Of a stretch of 36,367 nucleotides of DNA, positions 1-8,900 are shown in pieces (position 1 is the first letter of the stretch; every line of letters starts with the position of its first letter). Both the position numbers and the translations under genes were made by a program. Location of the stretch: contig CAJOKE010000016.1 in the NCBI GenBank assembly GCA_905235225.1, positions 1 to 36,367 of the forward strand. Direction: 5' to 3'. The notes beneath the pieces are model-generated. The model saw nothing but the letters and a program-made list of their open reading frames with translations. It was not told the DNA's origin and searched no databases. This DNA is from Paludibacteraceae bacterium. Lineage in GTDB: Bacteria > Bacteroidota > Bacteroidia > Bacteroidales > Paludibacteraceae.

Positions 1-741
1 GAGGTGCGTGACATCCATCGTGATATTCATGAGTTGTATCGCACAGACGCGTCGCAATACGATGAGGAACGCAAACTGATGATACGTCGCATCTACGACA
101 TGGTTCCAAGCCAATTGGAAAACAGAAAGAAAAGGATTGTATATCAGAATATCGAAGACAAGAAAGGCAAGCATTTCGCAGACTATCAGGACGAGTTTGA
201 ATATCTGATAGAGTCAGGTATTACAATGGAGGTCAAGGCTGTCAGCCAGCCTAAGTACCCATTAGCCGAGTCGTCGTCAAAAAATCTGCTGAAGCTCTAC
301 CTGAACGATGTCGGTTTGCTCACCTATCTGCTATACGGACTGAATATCAATGCCGTGTTGCTGGACGAGCGTAGTATCAATTTAGGAACGGTCTATGAGT
401 CTGTTGTGGCGCAAGAACTGCGTGCGCATGGATTCAAGTTATATTACTATGATAATAAGAAAAAGGGCGAAGTGGATTATCTGATCAATGACTATTCCAC
501 AGCACAGGTATTACCTTTAGAGATCAAGTCCGGTAAGGATTACAAGGAGCATAGCGCGCTGTCGAAATTCTTGGACGAAAAGGAATATAACATCCATCAG
601 GCTATCGTATTCTCCAACGAACCTCGTGTCTGGCAAGACAGGGGGATTTGGTATATGCCGATATACTATATCATGTTCTTGCAAAAATCACAGGCGGAAC
701 AGATCATCTTGCCGAAGTTGGAGATGCCGACTTTAGCCTGA
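1..741 (+). CDS. AAA ATPase with DUF4143 domain, C-terminal part (5' truncated by window)
   Basis: The reading frame is open at the first base, so this is the 3' part of a gene that begins upstream. The visible 246 residues match the C-terminal half of the widespread prokaryotic AAA ATPase/DUF4143 family; the P-loop half lies outside the window. Counting from the GTG codon at base 4, the DUF4143 part has the typical LYLNDVGLLTYLL segment (98-110), GTVYESVVAQEL (128-139) and a restriction-nuclease-like acidic/lysine pair, GEVDYL (155-160) and LEIKSG (172-177). The cellular role of the family is poorly defined; members are common in accessory DNA and are usually encoded alone. The gene ends with TGA and is followed by a 417-bp AT-rich gap. 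The family call is firm; the function is unknown. Confidence 0.85.
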   Translation, partial: EVRDIHRDIHELYRTDASQYDEERKLMIRRIYDMVPSQLENRKKRIVYQNIEDKKGKHFADYQDEFEYLIESGITMEVKAVSQPKYPLAESSSKNLLKLYLNDVGLLTYLLYGLNINAVLLDERSINLGTVYESVVAQELRAHGFKLYYYDNKKKGEVDYLINDYSTAQVLPLEIKSGKDYKEHSALSKFLDEKEYNIHQAIVFSNEPRVWQDRGIWYMPIYYIMFLQKSQAEQIILPKLEMPTLA

Positions 742-1158
742 AGCAATAACCAAACTCCCCGCCTGCTTGCGAGGAATAGATTGGCAGAAATAAAATAAAA
801 AAAGTTGCTTTTTAGGTGATAGATTTCAGGTCTTTTTTGACTTATATATGGAGGGGTATATATAAACAACTACAAATATGCAATTACCTAAGTGTTCGCA
901 TTTCACGAACGGCGAACACAACGGATAACATATAATCAAGAATATGAGTACAAACGGTGAGTTGTATTCAAAATGTATACAACTGAAATTAGTATAATCA
1001 ACGACCGCGAGTTGTTCATGAAAGGAATAGACTATTCCTATTACTACGAACAGTCGGAGAACTAATCGACAGAACGAAGTGGCGGAGAACAAGAAGATTA
1101 ACCATGCCCTGTCCGCATAATATTAACGGCTACAAAAATTAACTACAAGGCTGAATAA
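742..1158. other. AT-rich intergenic region, no convincing gene
   Basis: This 417-bp gap is much richer in A and T than the genes on either side. It holds the inverted repeat at 892-919 and some very short plus-strand open frames: 878-928 and 944-997 in one frame, and 973-1065, a 30-codon frame with ATG and TAA. None has a recognisable product or a visible ribosome-binding site. The 88-codon frame on the minus strand has no family features and overlaps these. I see no match to the TTTG-N20-TAnnTTTG promoter found elsewhere in the window. Decayed genes or a regulatory leader for the downstream pair are possible. Confidence 0.5.
892..919. promoter_or_regulatory. Perfect 8-bp inverted repeat, operator-like or RNA hairpin
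   Basis: The arms GTGTTCGC (892-899) and GCGAACAC (912-919) are exact reverse complements separated by 12 bases. Inside the spacer, CGAAC (906-910) can also pair with GTTCG (894-898), so two alternative hairpins are possible. No T-run follows, which argues against a terminator. It lies 240 bp before the gene at 1159 and could be a repressor site or leader structure. The repeat is certain; its role is inference. Confidence 0.4.
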
Positions 1159-1395
1159 ATGGCATATATAGACACTACGAATATGTGCAGGCATCTGCAA
1201 CGGAAGTTGTTCGCGGAGGACGGCGAGTACCGCGCCATCCGGGAGCAGATAGAGAACGATCCGACGCTCGCGGCGGTAGTACGTTCACGGCAGCTGCATA
1301 TCTACCGCGACGGGAAGAAAATACTGCTTCTCGCCGGTAAGAGTGCACCGAAGATCATCCGGGACGACAGACTGAGCGAGTTACTGAATGGATAA
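1159..1395 (+). CDS. Small protein of unknown function, 78 aa
   Basis: A complete 78-codon frame with ATG start, rich in charged residues (many R, K, D and E), with no signal peptide or membrane segment. I do not recognise the family. The frame is supported as a real gene by its codon use, which resembles the downstream exonuclease and is GC-richer than the DNA before it, and by its 8-bp overlap with that gene: the exonuclease ATG at 1388 lies just before the TAA stop of this gene. This arrangement suggests translational coupling and a shared role, perhaps as a nucleic-acid-binding or regulatory partner. That is inference; no motif shows it. Confidence 0.6.
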   Translation: MAYIDTTNMCRHLQRKLFAEDGEYRAIREQIENDPTLAAVVRSRQLHIYRDGKKILLLAGKSAPKIIRDDRLSELLNG

Positions 1396-1903
1396 TTTCG
1401 TAGCCATAGATTTTGAGACCGCCAACTTTGCGCAGTCAAGCGTTTGTTCGGTCGGGCTGGTCATCGTCAAGGACGGCGAGATAGTGGATAACTACTACTC
1501 GCTCATCCGTCCGGTGCCGAACTACTACAATGCCCGCTGTAGCGAAGTAAACGGGCTGTATTTTGACGACACCAACGGTGCGCCCGAGTTCCCGGATGTA
1601 TGGTCTGAGGCGGTGCGTAAGGTGCATGAGTATTTCCCATATATCGAGGACGGAGAAGTGCCGTTTGTGGCGCACAATAAGGTGTTTGACGAGAATTGCC
1701 TAAAGGCGGTCTTCCGTGCGTATGAGATTGCTTATCCGGGCTATGCGTTCGAATGCACTTTGCTCCGTTCGCGCAAAGTTTGGCCCGGCGGACATCACAA
1801 CCTGGACATCATTGCCGGCTACTGCGGCTACGACATGACCAATCACCACCATGCCCTTGCCGATGCCGAGGCATGTGCAATAATTGCAAAACAAATTTTA
1901 TGA
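1388..1903 (+). CDS. DEDDh-family 3'-5' exonuclease (DNA polymerase III epsilon-like)
   Basis: This 171-aa protein is a single exonuclease domain of the RNase T/DnaQ superfamily, which removes nucleotides from 3' ends of DNA or RNA with two metal ions. The visible motifs are ExoI, AIDFETA with D8 and E10; ExoII, VAHNKVFD with D101; and ExoIII of the DEDDh type, HHALADAEA with H154 and D159. The length fits stand-alone family members with no extra BRCT or helicase domain. It overlaps the end of the 78-aa gene by 8 bp and is followed by the esterase after 36 bp. It is not the replicative proofreading subunit for certain; a repair or RNA-processing role is equally possible. The family call is firm and the substrate is unknown. 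Confidence 0.88.
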   Translation: MDNFVAIDFETANFAQSSVCSVGLVIVKDGEIVDNYYSLIRPVPNYYNARCSEVNGLYFDDTNGAPEFPDVWSEAVRKVHEYFPYIEDGEVPFVAHNKVFDENCLKAVFRAYEIAYPGYAFECTLLRSRKVWPGGHHNLDIIAGYCGYDMTNHHHALADAEACAIIAKQIL

Positions 1904-1939
1904 AACTGGAGGAAGCGATTTGTGTAATGTTATAAGCCA

Positions 1940-2626
1940 ATGCGCCAAATTCGCGAAATAATATCAGGAAAGAAATGCGTCATTTACGCAGACGAGCAGC
2001 CGCAAGTGCTGCTCATTCAGCCGGTGGGTGAGCATGAGAATGCTACGCTGGATACGGAGATAGAGGCAATCAGAGAAGCGGTTCATGTGCCGTTTATCTT
2101 TGCGGGATTTGCGATAAGCGATTGGGAAGACGAACTTACGCCGTGGCATGACCCGAATATCTCTCCGCGACAATCGGTTGGTGACCATGCTTTTGAGACA
2201 TTGGACTTTATCACAGAACATCTAATGCCGTACATATTTGAGCGATATGGCAAGTTACCTGTTGTGTTGGGAGGGTACTCGTTAGCTGGTCTATTTGCAC
2301 GTTGGGCGGTCTGCAAAGGGGAGTGCTTTGACGCTGTTGCAGCCGCTTCTCCATCGCTTTGGATTGTGGCATGGAAAGGCTTCTCTGACGCGCATGAGGT
2401 GTATGCGCACTATGTCTATCTCAGTCTCGGCGACCGAGAGGAAATCACGAAGAACAAAGCCATTGCGCAAGTGGGCGCAAATGTCCGTTGGGAGTATAAC
2501 CATCTGCAACGCACAATAGGTTCCGACCATTGCACGCTCGTCTGGGAAAAAGGTGGTCATTTCGTCACTCCACATCTCCGCCTCGCACGTGCCTTCGCTT
2601 GGTGTATAAATTCGCTAACAAATTAA
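1940..2626 (+). CDS. Putative alpha/beta-hydrolase esterase
   Basis: This 228-aa protein has the layout of the esterase D/enterochelin-esterase-like hydrolases. The nucleophile elbow is GGYSLAG (111-117, Ser114), followed by ASPSLWI, which is typical of that family. The likely acid is D165 in LSLGDRE and the likely base is H207 in GGHF, so a complete Ser-Asp-His triad is visible. There is no signal peptide, so it should be cytoplasmic. It may hydrolyse an ester or thioester of a small molecule; the substrate cannot be read from the sequence. It follows the exonuclease by 36 bp on the same strand and may be co-transcribed. A hairpin that may act as a terminator lies just beyond its stop. Confidence 0.82.
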   Translation: MRQIREIISGKKCVIYADEQPQVLLIQPVGEHENATLDTEIEAIREAVHVPFIFAGFAISDWEDELTPWHDPNISPRQSVGDHAFETLDFITEHLMPYIFERYGKLPVVLGGYSLAGLFARWAVCKGECFDAVAAASPSLWIVAWKGFSDAHEVYAHYVYLSLGDREEITKNKAIAQVGANVRWEYNHLQRTIGSDHCTLVWEKGGHFVTPHLRLARAFAWCINSLTN

Positions 2627-2660
2627 AAAACTTCTGCTGGGTTGTAAGCCGGGCAGAAGA
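2625..2660 (-). terminator. Hairpin terminator downstream of the BspA-like gene
   Basis: CTTCTGC (2631-2637) pairs with GCAGAAG (2653-2659). Read on the minus strand, the stem is followed at once by six T residues (2630-2625), as in an intrinsic terminator. It would stop transcripts of the giant gene after they cross the tRNA remnant. It may also weakly stop the plus-strand esterase gene, which ends at 2626, but no T-run follows on that side. Confidence 0.55.
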
Positions 2661-2895
2661 AAGCCTTAATCTAATTTTCGTTCAGTCAAGTTAGTACCGT
2701 GACACAGATTTGACACACTTTTTAATTAAAATCCCCGTAACAAAAACAAGAGAGTTTTTATACTCTCTTATCTTTTGCCTCATTGCTCTCTTAGGCGGAG
2801 GCTGCTTCTCCAGTTCCATCGGGAGAACGCTTTAGGGTGGAGAGTGGGGATCGAACCCACGACACTCGGAACCACAATCTGATGCTCTGCCAACT
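2631..2895. repeat. Left copy of a long imperfect direct repeat (tRNA-His 3' part plus trailer)
   Basis: This segment matches 10226-10415 in the same orientation. The best part, 2831-2895 against 10351-10415, is 65 bases with only two differences. The part from about 2730 to 2830 is also clearly the same sequence, with scattered changes. The left copy has about 75 extra bases (about 2649-2722) between the GTTGTAAG word and the rest. Those extra bases include TGACACA twice with an 11-bp period (2700 and 2711). Similarity stops inside the D-loop of the tRNA. Together the two copies bracket the giant BspA-like gene. Confidence 0.85.
2836..2895 (-). pseudogene. tRNA-His remnant (3' part only)
   Basis: Read on the minus strand, this carries a tRNA from the D-loop to the acceptor 3' strand. 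It has the GTG anticodon loop, a good T-arm with a TTCGATC loop, and the same TCTCCAC acceptor strand as the full copy at 10356-10429. The 5' part (acceptor and D-stem) is missing or unrecognisable beyond 2895. The anticodon stem has an A-C mismatch where the full copy has G-C. It therefore cannot fold as a working tRNA. No promoter of the type used by the full copy is present. It marks a duplication or integration end. Confidence 0.75.
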
Positions 2896-2927
2896 ATTGG
2901 CTATTAGTCCTTTTTACTTTTCTATTT

Positions 2928-5900
2928 TCATTTGACTTGTGCGCCGGTAGCGTCATAGCGTTTACCATTGCGCTCAATGTAAAGCACACCATCTATGAGG
3001 AGCTTTTCGCCATTAGCATTTAGCTCTTGACCATTGAGATGGTCAATACCGGTTGTAGCCTTCTTTGGTGTTATCTTAATGGAATAGACATATGCACCAG
3101 CTCCTTCCTCTTTGTTAGATGTTGCGATACGTGCCGGAGCGGAGTCCTTGTTGACACCTTCGAGATAGATGGCCACAAAGGTACGCTGTGCAACGGAATA
3201 ATTGATCGTTGCTTTTCCACGCATTGCCTGCTCGATAGTCGAGGTTATATACGCCTCGCCGTATTCGGCAATACGTACTTTGAGGATGTATCCCGGAATG
3301 GTCTGACAATCAATCTCAATCGTTCCTTCTCCTTCGGGCAACTCGAATGTGATAGTACCCGGCAAGAGGTTCTTGAGCGACGACGAACCTTTGAAGGCTT
3401 CTTCCAGTTTGGCGTCAATCTCTTCGGCTGTATTGGTAGTAGCTACTTCGATACGTCCTTCTTCCTCGTTGAAGCGGTCGTCTGCGCCGAGCGTGAGGCC
3501 CATAATCTCCGAGCCGGAAGGATCATATACCGAGAAGTCAAAGGTCGTTACTTCGTCAGCGGGCAGCGGTTCAAGGTCTTTGAGTTGTTCTTCGCTTGTG
3601 AAATATCCGGGCTGACCGTTCAAGCCGTCCGGACGGGCGTAGGCGGCGTCGGTATGGTTCTCATCATACGCCGTTCCGTTGCCACCGACAAGCAACGTGC
3701 AGCCACCGAACATATATTGTGAATAATAAAGATCCGCATTCGTACTCCAGTCGCTGTTGCAAATAATAGTCTTCAGCGCGCCGCAGTTTTGGAACATACG
3801 ACTCATATCCGTCACATTGGCGGTATTGAAGTTGCTCAGGTCAAGGGTGGTTAATGCATCACAGTCTCCGAACATCCAATTCATATCCGTCACATTGGCG
3901 GTATTGAAGCTGCTCAGGTCAAGGGAGGTTAATGCATCACAGCCAGCGAACATCCAATTCATATCCGTCACATTGGCGGTATTGAAGTTGCTCAGGTCAA
4001 GGGAGGTTAATGCGCCGCAGAATTCGAACATAGCACTCATATCCGTCACGTTGGCGGTATTGAAGCTGCTCAGGTCAAGGGAGGTTAATGCTTTGCAGTC
4101 TACGAACATAACACTCATATCCGTCACTTTGGCGGTATTGAAGTTGCTCAGGTCAAGGGAGGTTAATGCGCTGCAGTTTTCGAACATACCAGCCATATCC
4201 GTCACGTTGGCGGTATTGAAGTTGCCCAGGTCAAGGGTGGTTAATGCGCGGCAGTATTGGAACATATAACCCATATCCGTCACTTTGGCGGTATTGAGAT
4301 TTTCCATCCCATCTATTTTGGTCATATTGCTTAATCCCCAAATACCGTCAGAGAACATGCTGCTCATCGAAGTGAGCCCTGCATCTTTCATCGATTCGTC
4401 AATGACTGCCTTTTTCACTTGGTCGTAATAGTCCTTGAAACGCACCGCGTAGGGATTGTTCACGGGGTCATACACTTCGGTGATACCTGTGCGCGAGGCG
4501 CGCAGGTCATTATAGTAATAGGTCAGTGTGCCGGTCGAGGCGTCGAACTCGGTATAGACCTCCGGTTCGGTCCCGGTGAAGTAACCCGGGTTGCCGGCTT
4601 GGTCGGGATGTGCGTAGGTTGCGTCGATACGTTGTGAATCATCGTAGTGCGTTCCGTTGCCGCCAACGAGTTTTCTGCAAAGATTGAACATCCTCTCGGA
4701 ATTGGTCAATGCCGTGCTTTGGTTCCAATGGTCGTTGCAGATGATGGTTGTCAGATTGTAGCAGTCGCTGAACATATAGCTCATGTCGGTCACCTTAGCA
4801 GTATTGAACGAGCGGAGGTCAAGTTCTGTCAGTGCCTGACAATCGGCGAACATATAGCTCATATCCGTCACGTTACCGGTCGGGAGGTTCTCCAAGTCAG
4901 ATACCTGCGTCATATAGGTCAAACCGAAAGAAGCAGTGCTGTTTCTGCCGCCATAGAACAGGTTGTGTGTGGAGGTAAGAGGAGCATTTTTCATCGAGGG
5001 GTCGATAACCGCTTTTGTCACTGCTAAGCAATAGCTCCTGAAGTGCAGTTGCTGAGGGTCATACAGTTCGGTTCTGCCGGAGCGTGCGAAGCGTTGGTTG
5101 TCGTAGTAATAGGTGAGGATGCCGGATGCTTCATCGAACGCGGTATAGACCTCGTTATCGTTCTTGACGGTGAAGTATCCTGCCTGCCCTGTTATGTCGG
5201 GTCGGGCGAAGAGTTTGTCGGTGATGGACGCATTGTATGCCGTACCGTTACCTCCGACGAGCACGGTGCTGTTGTAGAACATCGCGGTATGAGTGCTCAA
5301 TGCCTGGCTTAAACTCCAGTCGTTGTTGCAGTAGATGGTAGTCAGTGCGGAGCAGTTGGCGAACATTTGCTGCATGTCGGTCACCTTAGCGGTATTGAAC
5401 GAGCGGACATCCAGTTCGGTCAGATTTTGGCAGAAGGCGAACATGTCTTTCATGTTCGTCACATTGGCGGTATAGAAGCCGTCGAGGTTGATTTCTGTCA
5501 GGGCGGAGCAATACTTGAACATAGCACTCATATCGGTCACGTTGTCGGTGACGAGCGGTCTGATGTCCAGTTTGGTCAGGTTGGTACACCATGAGAACAT
5601 ATCATGCATATCTTTGACGTTCGCGGTGTTGAGCGTGGTGAGGTCCAGTGCGGTGACTCCGGAGCAGCCGGAGAACATACGGCTCATATCCTTCACGCGT
5701 CCTGTGACGAGCGTGGTGAGGTCCAGTGCGGTGACTCCGCAGCTATAGAACATACCGCTCATATCCGTCACGCGGTCGGTCACGAGGTTCTCCATGCCGG
5801 TGATTTGCGTGAGGTTGTGCAGGCGATAGCTGTTGCTCACTCCGTCCACCGTCTCCTCGCCGCCGTAGAACATGTTCTTGGTAGAAGTGAGTTTGGCGTT

Positions 5901-8900
5901 CTTCATCGAGGCGTCGATGACTGCTTTTTCCACCAATGCACTGTAGTCCTTGAAGCGCACTGCGTCGGGAGCGTTGACGGGGTCATAGAACTCGGTGACG
6001 CCTGTGCAGGAGTTATACCGGTCGTCGTAGTAATAGGTGAGCGTATAGGAGCTGGCGTCGTACTCGGTATATACCTTCGGTTCTGCAGGTTCCTCTGCAT
6101 AGTTTTTTACCAAACGTACCGACTGACCGAAAGAGAGGGTACGGTCTTTTTCGGGGTCGTTGCTTGAGGAGGAGAAGTAGTCGCTGTAAGCACGCTGTGC
6201 CGAGTAAGCCGTAGAGGACCAGTAGTAGCCTAACGAGCCCGGATTGCTGACGGTGTTATTAACGCCGTCGTTATAGCGATAACCTGCTGCGGGTAGGAAG
6301 ACAGCACCTGCCTCCTGCATCTTGCCCCACTGCTCGGGAGTGTAGTTGTTCACAACATAGTAGAAGTCGGACACCATGCCTGCGGTAAACTGGCAACCCT
6401 CCGGCAGCTTCCACGAGTCGGGCAGGATGACGATACCCGCGATTTCATTGACTTTGGCGGCACCGTACTTGTCGGCAGCATCGGCACGGTAGCTGAACAG
6501 GTAGTTCCACTCGTCGGATGTCAGTGTGCGCCAAGTATTAGGAGCATCCGTGCCGATGGTGTTCGTACCCCAGTCCGTGAAGGCGGCATAGTCGGCAGAG
6601 GCGGAAGAGGTCTTGGTAGGAGCATTGCCCGTACCCCAGCCGAAGAGGTCTATCCACCCCTCGTAGGTGTCGGAGATATTGGCATTGTTCACTCCGTAGT
6701 AGTCCCACTCATGCTCGGCGAAACTCCATGAGCCGGTTGATGCCTGGTAGCGGAGGTTGCCCGGCGAGAACTGCACCTTCTTCTTGTCGCCTATGGTGAA
6801 CGACGTATGGTCGTCGCCTCCTTCGCCTCCGCCGCTTACGGGAATGAAGATGGCGGAAACGGTCAGGTCTTCCCGTACGGTCAGGTAGCGCGGGTTGGCG
6901 GTGCTGCCGTCGGACCAGCGACTGAAGCGGTAACCTTCAGCCGGTGAGGCGGTGAGGGTGGCCACTTTGCCCTTCTGATAGGAGCCGCCCCCCTTCGCCT
7001 TGCCGTTACCTTCGGACGTGACGGTGATGGTGAAGAAAGGTGCATCCTCAGGGACACGTACCAAGCGCACGCTGCGACCATAATGGTTGTAATAGCCGGC
7101 ACTGAGTGAAGCGGTGGTGCGCTCGAAGAAGAAGTAGCGGCCTTGTGACTGGCTGAATTGCGCGTTGATCCAATAGTAACCGTATGCATCAAAGAAGGAC
7201 AGGTCAAGCGCCTTGCCGTTACGGTAACCGGCTGCGGGCAGGAAGATGGCACCCGCCCTCTCCATGCGATACCAGCTGAAGTCGTCGAACACATTGTCGT
7301 TCCAGTCGTTGGTGAGTACGGCTTGGTCCTTGCCGTGCCATGTGAAGGTGAGGCCTGCCGGTGTCTTGAAGTCATCGGGCAGGAGGATGTAGCCGTGTAC
7401 GCCGTTGACGGTAGCATGTCCGCGCAGGTTGCCGGCAAACGGGCGCAGGTTGAGCAGGTGGGTCCATTCGCTTACGCTCATGGTACGCCATGTGCCCGGT
7501 TCGTCGTTTTCTATCTGGTTATACACGCCCCAGTCGGCATAAGCGTAATCCTCGGTTAATCCCGTCTCGCTGTACAGATAGTCTTCCGAGTTCGGGCTTG
7601 AGGACCATGGCTGATAAGCCTTCGCGCCGCTGTTCCAGCCGCTGGTGCCCCAGCCGAAGAGGTCAATCAGACCGAAGTAGGATTCGGAGATATTAGTGTT
7701 GTCTTCGCCGATATATTTCCACTGGTTGGTAGCGAAACGCCATGAGCCTTGCTGCGTGGTGCCGTCGGCGCAGGCGTGCGAGCCGCGTGCGGCATTGTAC
7801 TGCAGGTTGCCCTGCGAGAACTGTATCTGGTCGCCGTCTTCGTTGATAGTGAAGCGTCCGTTGGGGTAGTCGGGACGGGTGAAATAGCCGCGTTGCCCCT
7901 CGCCACGGTCCAAGCGGGCGTATGTATTGTCGATACCGGTAGTGCCGTCGCACCGGCTGCCCATGCCGCCTGTCAGCGAACTGCATCCGTTGAACATCTC
8001 GGTTGATGCGGCAGAGGATGCACTCCAGTCGTTCTTGCAATAGATAGTGGTCAGCGAACTGCAGCCGGCGAACATGGAACTCATCAGCTTGGCGTTGTCG
8101 AGGATGAAGCCCGTGACATCCAATACACGCAGCTGCCTGCACCCGAAGAACATCGTGTTGAGGTTCTCCACACTCCTGGTGTTGACAGCCGTGACATCCA
8201 AATCGCGCAATGCCGAGCAGTTGAAGAACATGTCCGACATATTCTTCACTCCGGAGTAGTTGATATTCTCCAATCCTTCCACCCATTCGAGTGCAGCGAG
8301 GCTGTTCTCGCCCTTGCCGCCGTAGAACATGCGGGCAAGGCTCTTGAGACGTGCGTTCTTGAACGACTTGTCGATCACCGCTTTCTTCACTTTGTTGGCA
8401 TAGCCCTCGAAGCGGATGGTGCTTTCGTTCAGCGGGGTGTAGAGTTCCGTCGTTGCCGTCTGTGCACGGTCGTGACGCATGTTGTCGTAGTAGTAGGTGA
8501 GGGTGCCCGTGGACTCGTCGAAGGCGGTGTAAACCTCTCTTACCTTGGACGTGAAGTAACCCTTCGCTCCTTCTTCCGTGTCCGGAAGGGCGTACGAGTT
8601 GTCGATATTGTCCTGACCGTTGCACTCGGTGCCGAATTCACCGACCAGCGAAACGCAGTCCCAGAACATCTCTGACGAGTTGGCTGGGCTTATGCTCCAG
8701 TCCTGGTTGCAATAGATAGCGCTCAGAGACTCGCAACCTGCGAACATCGAGGACATGTCGATGACACCGGAGATGTTGAAACTGGTCAGGTTCAGTTCTG
8801 TCAATGACGAGCAGCCGTAGAACATTTGGCTCAGGTCTTTTACATTGGCAGTCAGGGCAAGAGGAGTAACATCCAACTCCTCAAGCGACGAGCAGCCGAG

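Noticed and set aside
826..1092. Minus-strand 88-codon open frame
   Set aside because: It has no family features. Its hydrophobic residues reflect AT-rich DNA, and it runs across the inverted repeat at 892-919.
3757..4269. Plus-strand open frame of 170 codons with a repeated ISVTLAVLKLLRS peptide
   Set aside because: It is the antisense shadow of the 78-bp repeats in the BspA-like gene. A repeat whose length is a multiple of three keeps an antisense frame open.
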